From the NCBI GenBank assembly GCA_902702965.1, contig CACRXP010000314.1, positions 304,370-368,369 of the forward strand: a stretch of DNA of 64,000 nt. The letters run 5' to 3'. The notes beneath the pieces were generated by a model, which was not told the DNA's origin, ran no database searches, and saw only the letters and a program-made list of their open reading frames with translations. Of the stretch, positions 54,636 to 64,000 are shown in pieces. The position numbers and the translations under genes were made by a program. This stretch comes from Spirometra erinaceieuropaei (Eukaryota; Platyhelminthes; Cestoda; Diphyllobothriidea; Diphyllobothriidae). Position 1 is the stretch's first letter; every line of letters starts with the position of its first letter.

Positions 54636-55084
54636 CAGAATCTTGTGCTCACTCTCTAATTTCAGACTCGGCATTCAATATAGATAGCCTCAGTTTACAC
54701 CGCCAGGATCGTGTCGAAACACGCGATGGTGGTTGCTTTCTTTACATCAGAGCCTTACTGCTTAGTCTCCTTCTGACCTGAACATTTCCTCCTTCTCTGG
54801 AAATTTATATTTCGCTTCAGTAATTCCTCCGCACATTAGGAAAACCTTAGTCCGATGTGTCTGTAATCCTTGTTACTCTGGAAGTGAAAGCGAACTCTGT
54901 GAACTATTTGAAAAAAATTGCAGAGATTCCTTTCGATGTCAAGATAATCGTAGGCGATTTTAATTTGCCAGAAATTGACTGACACACACATACATCCTCT
55001 CCTAAATTCCAGAAGCTGCTTGACACCATTTACTTTTCAAACTTATCTCAAGTAGTTCACTCTTCGACCAAAAACGATGGTGTA
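54636..55084 (+). pseudogene. LINE-A ORF2, endonuclease (continued)
   Basis: Begins TESCAHSLISDSAFNIDSLS, LHRQDRVETRDGGCFLYIRA, the continuation of the ETW..S.I.D....Y...R.DR....GGG...Y part of an APE-type nuclease. Further on: VIVGDFNLPEIDW (GDFN..P motif) at about 54945-54985, in a different frame. Stops at about 54780. Confidence 0.78.
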
Positions 55085-56558
55085 TTGGGCTTAATTTTTA
55101 CTAATTGTACCTGTCGTCTGACTATGGATATCCATCAGGACCTTTTTACATGTGATTATGAATTAATTCATTGGCGCCTTCCAGTTGCCATTTCCGCAAA
55201 GCCAACAATACAACGTAGCATTTTTCACTTTACTTATATTAACAAGCAATTAGTAAATAACTGTACAAACACTCTTGATTGGCACAATATTTTTTCAAAT
55301 AATGATCTAAATTTTTTCAATAATTTATTACAATGCGTAAAAGCAGATCTTCTCGACCTAATTCCACGGAAGACGTTCAGATCGAATGCCCATTCCACCG
55401 CTGTTCGCACTTTCTTAAAAACAGACTTAAAAGGCTACGGAAGCAGTTTAAGGATCCTTCTGTGAGCTTATTATCAGTTCATCTAAGAATCGTTGAACTA
55501 TTTGAATCATCCACGAAAATGAGGCTATCGCGAGATAGGCGTAGACAGTCTTTAGCTATTCATGCCGTGAATGCTTCCAAATCAGTTGCTCAGATCTTCC
55601 GCTAAAGATCATCTGATAAATCCCACCAAGTCACTCCGCCTTTGCTTTGCACCAAGAGGCCTTCATTACAGCGGAGTCAGACAAAGCAGAAATGTTAAAT
55701 TCTTTCTTTATCAACCATTTTGCCATTGAAATTGACCCAATTCCTTTCATTACTCCGTTGTCTGATGCCTCTGTCAGCATCATTCATTTTTCCCCTGAAA
55801 ATATTCAAAAACTGATAAACCATCTTCCAAACTCTCACTCAGTAGGTACGGACAATATCCCAAACCCTCTTATCAAACAACTAAAGATTTTACTTCTCTT
55901 CTTAGCAAACTCTTTTCAGTATTTCTCATAAATGGCTTCTTTCCTGAGAAATGGAAAAATTCTATTATTATCCCAGTATTTAAGTTTAGCTGCTGTTCTG
56001 ACGTTCAGAACTACCGACTTTTGCATAGCCAATCAAGGTATTAGCCCTTCTTAGCATGGTTTTTTACCAGATCGCTCTTGTGAAACATGTCATTTGTCGT
56101 TTCTCAATCTACTTACTTCTCTTCATAATTACAATCTATCTGTTGTTATTTATTTTGATCTTAGTAAAGCTTTTGATAGAGTGCCACATAGAAGACTCTT
56201 AGTTAAATTAGAAGCTCAGGGACTTCACAGTCCTCTTATGGGCTTTATCAAGTCATACCTGTCTAATCGTAAACAAAAGGTTTTAGTTTGATCTTCACTT
56301 TCCAATGAGAGCCCTGTTGTAAGTGTTGTCCTACAAGGCGCCGTTTTAGGTCCTCTTTTGTTCCTGCATACATAAGTTATATCCCGTCGACAGTTAAACA
56401 TTCTCAATCATTTGTTTATGCCGAGGATCTCAAATATGTGTATTGTTGCAATAAATGTACGAGCCTTCATTGCCTGGAGCACATCCATGCTGACATGCTA
56501 GCTCTTGTGATGGTCAAGGATGTGATATCAACTTAAACCACACACAATAAGTTCGTTT
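55085..56558 (+). pseudogene. LINE-A ORF2, nuclease C-terminus, linker and reverse transcriptase
   Basis: GVLGLIFTNCTCRLTMDI and CDYELIHWRLPV (end of nuclease). KNRLKRLRKQFKDPSVSLLS, MRLSRDRRRQSLAIHAVNAS (linker). SHSVGTDNIPNPLIKQLKI. VVIYFDLSKAFDRVPHRRLL (motif A). VLQGAVLGPLLFL (motif B). FVYAEDLKYVYCCNK (motif C, first Asp changed to Glu). INLN then the sequence breaks at about 56558. Several frames and stops. Related to, but not the same subfamily as, LINE-B. Confidence 0.83.
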
Positions 56559-57055
56559 CGTCTAATGTCAGAAGTCGGGGAGCTGTAAGGGCTAGTTTAT
56601 TCTGTACACAGGGCAGGTTGCCGTAAGTTGGCTGTTTGCTTGCAACAGAGATAATCGTTCGTTCGCGGAGAGCATCAGTCGCGGTGTGTTGTTTACGCGG
56701 GAGTGAGTGTCTGAGTCAGCAGGAGGGGGTGACTGGCTGAGTGTTGGTCGTGTAAATGGACAAATATGGGAGGAATAAGGGGCGAATGCACACAATGCCT
56801 CACGGGTATCATGCCAGGGCGTTAGATTCGCGTGAGGTGATGAGACTTTGTGAGGTCAGCCGACAGTCACGGAAGTTAGACCGGAGGTGTTTGAGTGTTA
56901 GCCGGGGGGAGGGAGGTGCGGCCGTGCTTCAACAGCTGTCGCGGCCATTGTTCGACAAAACGGAGCCGGAGAAAAGGGTGACTGGAGCGGCTGCTACACT
57001 CTCTCAGCTTGGAGCTCAAAATGGCTAATTGAATCCTCTCTGTCTGTATGGTGTT
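56559..57055 (-). mobile_element. LTR-like insertion in the LINE-A reverse transcriptase
   Basis: About 500 bases interrupt the LINE between WxxINLN..K and the VCFRPERL segment. Read on the minus strand, the end near 56559-56615 is TGTACAGAATAAACTAGCCC ... CCCGACTTCTGACA: an AATAAA close to a CA end, as in an LTR. Its interior (frame 56756-57028) is not recognised. The opposite boundary and the target duplication are unclear. The AATAAA/GTACAGA block slightly resembles the LTR-like repeats at 3105 and 36790. Confidence 0.5.
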
Positions 57056-57965
57056 ATATGTGTTTTAGACCTGAGAGACTACCCCAACCAGTGGTCTTTC
57101 AAGGCACACGTATGACTGACTGTACCACCATCAAGAATTTAGGTCTAAGCTACACAAATAATCTTGATCTCTCGCCACACGCTGACAGAACTGCAGCCAA
57201 AGCTGCCCAGATTTGTGGCTGTATTTCTTACAATTTTTATCTTCCTGAAATTAAATTTAGACTTTATTTTATGTTTGCACTTCCCATTCTTGAGTATTGC
57301 TGCTCATTCTTTGGTTTGATGAACAAGGCTTTTCGTTCCAAAATTGAAAATGTTCAAATGCATCGTGCCCTCACAGAATGCGCTCTATCGACGCTCTTAG
57401 TGAAACTTTCTGTATTTGCCATACACTAATAGTCTGGTCGCATCTCCCTTGCCCCCTCCTCAGCTGCACTCGGCTGACTGTAACCGATCGCATCTGGGTT
57501 CCTACCGCCTCAAGACTGGTTTTCTATTCGCCACTTTGACATTAATGGCCTCATCCGGCGTATGAATTTTGCCTTAATGATGCCAGTTTTAAACCTTTTA
57601 CTCAAGACCACATTCAAGCCAGTCCTGTCTGACCCGCCTGTTTACCACTTCATTAAATACGTTATACAATGCCAGATACAGGCCGGTCTTGTCTGCTTTT
57701 TATATATTAAGGAGGGAGGGTTTTTTCTCCTATAGTGCTTATCCAGTCATACTCATTTTGTTTGTGTTAGGAGTATTTTCTACTGCTCGCTCAACATTCT
57801 TCGTTACATGCTACTTATTCAATAACTATGAAGTAAGTATTGTATGAATTCTGCATACTTCGTCTAAAATTCTAAAATTAGTTCGAAAATTATTCTTCCT
57901 TGCTATGAGAGGACCCCACGGGCCTTGAATAAAAAATTATTATTACGTGTCTGGACGCCCTCAAC
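57056..57965 (+). pseudogene. LINE-A ORF2 C-terminus and 3' UTR
   Basis: The frame to TAA 57427-57429 has FQGTRMTDCTTIKNLGLSYT, NNLDLSPHADRTAAKAAQIC, YFMFALPILEYCCSFFGLMN, lining up with VIKDLGVSYSK...YVRPGLEYCSFSFS of LINE-B. After it comes a decayed C-terminus, a GTTTTTTCTCCT block near 57720 and the end at TTGAATAAAAAATTATTATTA (about 57940-57965). Confidence 0.78.
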
Positions 57966-60900
57966 TTCCCTCCTCCGGCTCCTACTTGCTAGCTTTTTTC
58001 AGCTTTGGCTTCGTTACCAGAACTTAAATTACAGCAGAGGCTGGAGGGCAAATAAGCGAAAACGTGTGCTGCCGAATTTGACCTTTTAAGTATCCATTCC
58101 GTTAATCAGCGGCACGGGTTCCTCTACGTCGCAACAACTACGCACACTAGCCTAATGCTTTGTACTTGAATGTCATCGTTAATAAATGACCAAATCCGAA
58201 TTGTTGCTATCTTCACCAGATTGTCTGCCCCACCCGTCACTTTTCTCATATACAATTAACGTGTGCCCATTTTTCACCTCCATATAGTTTGAATTTGCAG
58301 AGGGTTGAACGCTAGTATTCTTGTCTTGTGCTTTTTGCTAGTTTAGGCTGCCTTATTGATGGCCGGTGTGCCTACAACGGGCGTCTTCTATACTTGCGCC
58401 GTGCGCTGCAGCGCCAGCTTAAGTTCTATGCCTGTGGCTATTTAAGCAGAAGGACAAAGTGGCGTTCAAGATTATTTGACTCTGAATTAATCCTACCTAA
58501 TTACTCGTGAGCAACTACGGTCTCCAAGTTATTTGTTCAAGTAAACTGAAAATGTGATAAATATTTGAAAACTGGCGGCCCCTATTTGCATTTCTGTGCC
58601 TGACTTTCCGGAGTACAATGGACAGTATGTATAAAAAGCCTCCTGCTCTCTCGATTTTTTGCACTGAATCATCACCGTGTGGTTTTTCTCACTTTAGGCC
58701 TTCGTGATATTTACTGTCAATGAAATTAGTCGCCACCTTCATTAACTTTTGCAGGTTATTTGCAAGGACTTGAGCTAACTATCTACTCTATTCTACACTG
58801 GTTCACCACACCCTGACGCCGTTTTTTTCTAGACCCAACGTATCTGTTTTCGATTATTGGAAAATTTTCAAGGTTTCTTTTCCGGAACTGTTATAGCAGA
58901 TGAAATGAGAACTTAAGTTCTCACTCATAGCGGCCGAATAATCTTAAGGGAATACTACTTAGTACGACTGCGATCCTGCTTTATCTCTAAAACCAACTCA
59001 TTAGGAATAAGATTGTGTCTGCGATGGGCCTCAATTGGTCGCGACGCTTAATGCGAGTGTGCAAAATGCTTTGGTAACGGTCCTCTAGTTTGTTTACTGT
59101 ACTGAATAAGACGGTAAATGCAAAAAGGACATCTGTCGCGCATATGACTAACAGTCATTGCACGAAAGCGCTGTCAGAACCATTTTCATGGGAGCACTTT
59201 ATACATTATGCAGTTTAAGCGCAATCCAAATGTGCGAGCAAGTACTCAAGTGTCCCGAGTCGCATTGATACTGTTTAGTGCCCAAGAAATTGTGTCACTA
59301 ACGAGCTCTGGCCTATTTACATACTATTCGGTCACATACTCATTCGGTCATTCAAAGACTGTAGAAGTGTCCGCCTCTAAAATGATCTCGATAGGGAATC
59401 TATGGCACCTCTTCTGACTGAAATGAATGCTGAAGGTGTCTGTCCGAAACCTCTGTCTACTTTTGAATTGCGCTCGGAAGACTATTGAACTATGGATAAA
59501 ATTAGGAAATACAGCTCTATGAAGGCGGTCTTTGGTGACTGGTTCGAGGATGGTATCTAGATCAGGAAAACCCATTTGTCATTTGCCCACAAATGCGACG
59601 ACATTTGGGACATGCCGCTCGCAGAATATCTGCGCAACACTACCTCGAATTTTTCTTGCTCCTGGACATTCTCGACGAACTTACTTGTTTACTGTGTTTA
59701 TTTGAGTCCCAATAAGAATACCATTTCGATTGATATTGAAATAAGAGCGTCAGATTCGTTGATTATCGAAGAGCCTTACGAGTCAATCCTGTAAATTTTG
59801 GCTCTTAATTGAGAAGAATTCTCGGCAGTCTAGTCTTTTTCATTTGGAGTTAACTTGGCATCTTGCCGATAGCCGACAGACTCATACTGTAAGCACGGGT
59901 TTGCGAATTTTTGTGGTAGCGTTTCCATTATCGTCACGCGAACGAGTCTTTCCTTGGTGCATGAAAGTACATGCACTCTTTACGGTCAACCATATTACCG
60001 ACAATATCTACGTGCTCAAAAAGGCATAAGACGACAGAGGTTTGGAAGGAAGTGCACATAGACGTAGGAAATGGTGTAGGTCTAGAAACAGGCTCTGTCT
60101 CCTTTCTAAGGGATTGATGCCGCAGATTCAGTTGTTCCCAGTAATTAATATCCAAAGACTCTTGACAATAGGCTACTATAAATTAATCACTGAAGTCGGA
60201 TTAGGGTTTGTAAAAAGTGCCCGACACTTAATTAGATGAACTTGGCTGCTGTTAACCGAAACAGAACAGTTGGTTGGAAAGCCTGGATTACTTCTGATCC
60301 AGATGTGGCGGATAGCTAAGCACCCTGGGCGAAAATTTCTCGGGCAGTAGACATTAACTGTCAAGCTGCTGCTGGAAATTTCTGTCTTTCTACGTATGTT
60401 TAGCTAATCCCTGGTGTCTAGAGGGCATTACGGTCCACGGCCTTGCGGCCCCGTGCTACGAGCTTTACCTAATGCTTAAATTCTCCATATCCAAGTACGC
60501 TCGCATGGCCTTGAGAACAGAAACGGCTTTCACAGGTAGGCACAACATCTTGAACACTTTGGGCAGTAAGGATAACACCTGAAAATACAATCCGACTTCC
60601 CCTATCTCAAAGACTAACTGAAGATGTTGGGGAATGCGGATAACGTCGGAAGGCAAGGACTTGCTGAGGTACTGAGATGTATAATTCATGTTCATATCGT
60701 ATCTGAAAATTAGCTGTATAATTTGCGAGTTTATGACTACGTCCGTATTCTCGGTCTTTCGGCCAATTTCGCACGCTTTTCCCACAACGCCGTTGTCGTA
60801 GTCATCCGCTCGATGTTTATTCGACCTAGATTCGAACTAAATGTCCATCTTTTTAGGATAAAGCACCAAATTGCCTGCCGTTCTTAGGCAATGCTTTTGA

Positions 60901-61235
60901 GATCTGGATGGATTCCCTGACCAATTTTATGGCCGTAGGGTATCGCCAGACTTAAACGGTATTTGTGCAGTAGAACAAACCAGCGCTGATTTGGTGGTAT
61001 TTCCATGCGTTCCCGATCAGGAAAATACAGTTTCAATACCTTCAGCAATTTTATTGAAGGACCAGACTTGCTTTGTACCGATTTGCTGCCTTCGTTGTCA
61101 CCGCATCTTTGTAACCTTGGCTGTTTAGTTGGAATTTTGTTCAAGTAATGTGTGCATGGTTTAACCTTAGGTACTGTTCTTTACCTCTGTTTTCAGTTGA
61201 ACATTCTCTATAAGGTTGTAAACCGCGAATCCCAC
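57966..61235. other. Unassigned stretch of 3.3 kb upstream of the host gene
   Basis: No repeat family is recognised. Minus-strand frames at 60465-60785 (106 codons, ends AYLDMENLSIR) and 60884-61144 (86 codons, MNKIPTKQPRLQRCGDNEGS ...) look more protein-like than most, are in different frames, and start about 90 bases from the gmcl1 start in the opposite direction. I cannot name them. Other frames at 59348-60364 (-) are not recognised either. The promoter and 5' UTR of the gene at 61236 must lie here or further left. Confidence 0.4.
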
Positions 61236-63484
61236 ATGGGCAGCATATTCTCAACCACAAAGTCATCTTCCAGCCGCTCGCAGAAAAGGAGACATTCGTC
61301 CCCCACTGGAGAGGACGATACTTCCCCCATTAGGCAAGTCATCTCAGCCTGATATCTCTTCTGCGTTGTCCTGTCTTCATCTCCAATGGATGATCTAAGT
61401 ATCGGCCTCTGGTTTTTCCTCACAACGTTCGTCTGTTTTTGTAACTGACCGCTTCTTTTTGGCGTCCGATTAAGTCGTTATCCGGCTATTGACGATGTAT
61501 GCCGTTGAGCTTTTAAAGTAACCTCTTTGCCTGACCATGAGTCAAAGCAGCGGATTGCTTGTGGATGAGACCTAGACGATGATATGCAATCTCGTGGACG
61601 GAAGTCAAGAATATAGGGCCTCTAATTTGCACCTATCCTCTTACTCGGACGGCCAACGTTCACGGTTGCAAAGTGAAATAGCTTGGACGACCGCTCCTCA
61701 CAGACGACCCGGTTTTTGCTAAGGCCTTGACTGGGCTTGGACCAACTTCCAGGACGAGTACCTACTTCCGGTCCTAACTCTAACCCCAACCCTTCAAACA
61801 CTGCCAATAATCCAAATTGTAACCTCAACCCCCCCTGAAATTTAGAGCAAGGCCAGCTGTAATAGGAGGGGTGGGGGTACTTATTCCCCTGCCTTTCCCT
61901 GACGAATTGCTCGACCAATTCCGGTTTCAGTCTTTACATATGTATCATAATCTAGCCCAGATGCTTGCATCTGATGGATTTGACGGTTTCGTGACGCACG
62001 GGGAACCTTATGATTCACGAATCTCTGAGAAAATACGAATCGCAGACGTTTAATCTGACCAAGTAGTGAAGTCGATTGCGGTAAATGTCTTCCAAATTTT
62101 CGACTTATACCCAACCCTGGTCATCTTTCTGCTTTCTGGCTATATAGGCAGAATAAGTCTTTAATGTTGAGCCACATCGGTTAGTTCAGATTTTGCGAGC
62201 TCGTTTATGTTGTCCGAATATTTCCTATTTTCAGTTTCGATCATCCGCACAGCACACCTGTCAAGGATTGGCCCGACCCATTGCGTGTTCATCAAAGTGT
62301 AGTTTATGTAAATAACCGGCTCTACATCGTCCAGGCGCTGCCTCAGTGGGCATTGTCGAAATGCCTCACTACTTCTATGCCGCCTCCCGCGAACAATAGA
62401 CTGGATAAATCTTCATTCTTTCTTTCTGCTTCTCACGCTTCCTTCTCTCTAGTGCCGATCTTCTCCCCCTCTTACTGTTATCCCAACTCGCGCCTCACTT
62501 CCACTTGGCTCTCTCCCTTTTCTTCCTTGGTATCCTCTTCCCTTTAACCCATACCCTTTTGCAGTTCTTTGGCCGCTTCTAGTGGAACAACTAACAAATT
62601 TGATCCGCGTGTCCGTCCGTGCAGTTATCTCCCCATGTACTTCTAATGTAAGCTATGGCACAGATGTGACGCGGCGTACTTTTGTTCTACTCTCCTTAAT
62701 GTTTCCGGCCGGCCAACTATCCGCAGTCTCAGCCCTAAGTTTTGCTGGTAAAATTTAGTCCACCGCAGATGGTGTTTCTCAGTCACCTTGCAAGTTTTCC
62801 AGTCATTATGTCTTCTATGGCCATCTTTGCCGTTTCAGGAAACGTATCCGCTCCACGTATGAATACGTCTATCGTGAGCTCTTTTGCAAAGGTGAAGGCA
62901 GCGATATTATTGTCTCAGCTCTGGGCTACGAATGGCTTCTTCATCGGATCTACATCAAGCAGGTGAAGTTCCAACCTGTTCTTACGCCTCCCCCTCCCTC
63001 CTAGTCACCCTTCTTTGCCGCAATGCTGGATGGCGGCTGGAAGGAGAGTGATTGCAACCGGATTGAGCTGGAGCTCTCTGATCCTGCCATCACCAAGCAC
63101 GCCCTGGATGTGGTGTTTGGCTCCTTCTACTGTGACTGTGTCTCGCTTACAGACCAGGTTTGATCACTTTATACTGGCTCACTGACCATCTAACCTTCAT
63201 GCAGACTGTGCTGAACATTTTGGCGGCTGCCACCTGGTTCCACCTGGAGGACATTCGTCAGTCCTGCAACGACTTTCTTAAGCGTGAAATTCGGTAGGTT
63301 TATGTTCTGACGCCGTCTCACTCCCTCCTGGTCATCATAGGTTGGACACTGTCATTGAGTTCCACGCCGTCTCGGGGAAGTATAGTCTTCCGGAGCTGAA
63401 CCAGGCCTGTGTGGATTGGTTGGCGCGGAAATTGTTGGTCATTCCTGACTCACCGGCACTGTTCACCCTCCTTCAGAATATTCC
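61236..63484 (+). CDS. gmcl1: Germ cell-less-like BTB-BACK protein, exons 1-5 (3' part outside window)
   Basis: Five exons join in phase: 61236-61333, 62839-62962, 63005-63157, 63205-63293, 63341-63484 (202 codons so far; human GMCL1 has about 515). Exon 1 starts MGSIFSTTKSSS (Gly2 and Ser6 fit N-myristoylation, known to matter for nuclear-envelope targeting of GCL). Exon 2 gives RKRIRSTYEYVYRELFCKGE then GSDIIV and the EWLLHRIY block. Exon 3 gives FFAAMLDGGWKESDCNRIEL and HALDVVFGSFYCD. Exon 4 gives TVLNILAAATWFHLEDIRQS, and exon 5 VIEFHAVSGKYSLPELNQAC. These track the GMCL1 BTB domain (residues about 40-130) and start of BACK. Family members are CUL3 ubiquitin-ligase adaptors needed for germ-cell formation. 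Introns 2-4 are GT-AG, 42-47 bases, and intron 1 is GC-AG. The start at 61236 is preferred over an in-frame ATG at 61152 because family members begin MG. Confidence 0.9.
61334..62838 (+). other. Intron 1 of gmcl1-like gene, apparent GC-AG intron
   Basis: The donor is ATTAG|GCAAGT, a textbook GC-type donor, and the acceptor is GCCGTTTCAG|GAAACG. Joining them gives ATT AGG AAA CGT (I-R-K-R) in phase. The intron is 1505 bases. It contains a degenerate CCTAAC patch at about 61772-61830 and pyrimidine-rich stretches, and no gene. Confidence 0.75.
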
Positions 63485-63559
63485 GTAAGTTCGAGTTGCC
63501 TGATCGTATCTCTCACGTGCATTTTACCTTCTCTTTTAACCAATTGCCTTAACGCTACA

Positions 63560-63870
63560 GTTGATGACGTGTCTTAATCGACGTTAACTGAAATTCTGGA
63601 ATACGATCTCTAGGAAAAATTATTTGTGCGGGATTGTAGTATTTATTATCATCCAGCACAGTCGTAAAATATGTCAGTCTCACCAGAATGCGACTGTTGA
63701 ATGCGAGTGTTCACGGTAGCCTTCACGCTCACCAAAAGACGACCACTTGGGCAGTAGACATTTTCTCATTGATTGCCAATGTCCTTGTGCATCCAAATAT
63801 CTTTTACAGAAAGCATGCACCGAAGTATCCTTTCCTTTACGCGTCATGTAGTAAATTTTTTCCCCTAAAA
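63560..63870 (+). repeat. Copy of the 14690-type repeat in the gmcl1 intron
   Basis: TTAACTGAAATTCTGGAATA, GGGATTGTAGTATTTATTAT, TGTCAGTCTCACCAGAATGC, GACTGTTGAATGC and GAAAGCATGCACCGAAG follow the order of landmarks of the arm at 14690-14960. It lies after the exon 5 donor, hence in an intron. Confidence 0.65.
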
Positions 63871-63887
63871 CTGGCGACACGGTAGAT

Positions 63888-64000
63888 GCATTGGACCAAC
63901 ACAGGGGCTAGATGGGAGTCCGGAAGGCGTTATCGGGTATGCGTACCCATAACAATTGCCAACGTCGCGCAAACTGCGATCCAGTAGCAGCCCAACGCCG
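63888..64000 (+). repeat. Dispersed short repeat R4, copy 3 (cut by window end)
   Basis: GATGCATTGGACCAACACAG followed by GGGCTAGATGGGAGTCCGG. Related to 34118-34270 and 7722-7870. Also intronic. Confidence 0.55.

Overview
This is eukaryotic DNA that is poor in genes and rich in mobile elements. The mixture points to a flatworm, most likely a cestode or trematode: Penelope-like elements (PLEs) with GIY-YIG endonucleases, CR1/Jockey-like and RTE-like LINEs, a Ty3/gypsy element of CsRn1-like type, a tRNA-derived SINE, TTAGGG-type degenerate repeats, and one host gene with introns of about 40 bp. No prokaryotic gene organisation, CRISPR array or rRNA gene is visible. The taxonomic call is an inference from element families and intron size. 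No marker gene for species is present.

Only one convincing host gene is seen, at the right end on the + strand. It holds the first five coding exons (61236-63484) of a germ cell-less-like (GMCL1/GCL) BTB-BACK protein. It has an N-terminal MGSIFS myristoylation-type start, and its first intron appears to use a GC-AG splice site. The gene runs off the window, and its open intron carries two repeat copies.

Almost everything else that can be recognised is transposon wreckage. 1-14000: an RTE LINE 3' end, an LTR-like repeat, three PLE-A fragments (one split by a solo LTR), a SINE fragment fused to a PLE, a 61-bp tandem repeat, and a CR1-like RT C-terminus. 14690-17445: a 2.7-kb inverted repeat with GGGGC-rich inner ends. 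19000-26000: PLE-B and PLE-A copies, two of the pairs arranged head to head, plus a palindromic SINE pair. 26600-37150: telomere-like satellite inside a short inverted repeat, then several PLE-D copies, including a foldback and a nearly complete PLE split by a SINE dimer. 38250-39400: a MITE-like element and a direct repeat. 41273-45829: a Ty3/gypsy element with both LTRs. 50800-57970: a LINE carrying a second LINE inside its endonuclease domain and an LTR-like insertion inside its reverse transcriptase.

The strongest structural theme is the repeated production of large inverted repeats from PLE and SINE copies, together with nesting that gives a relative order of insertion. The PLE-A 3' tail also carries a conserved CTGATGA...GAAA arrangement resembling a hammerhead-ribozyme core. 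I could not complete that fold by eye. All percent-free similarity statements below are from reading by eye. No alignment or database search was run.
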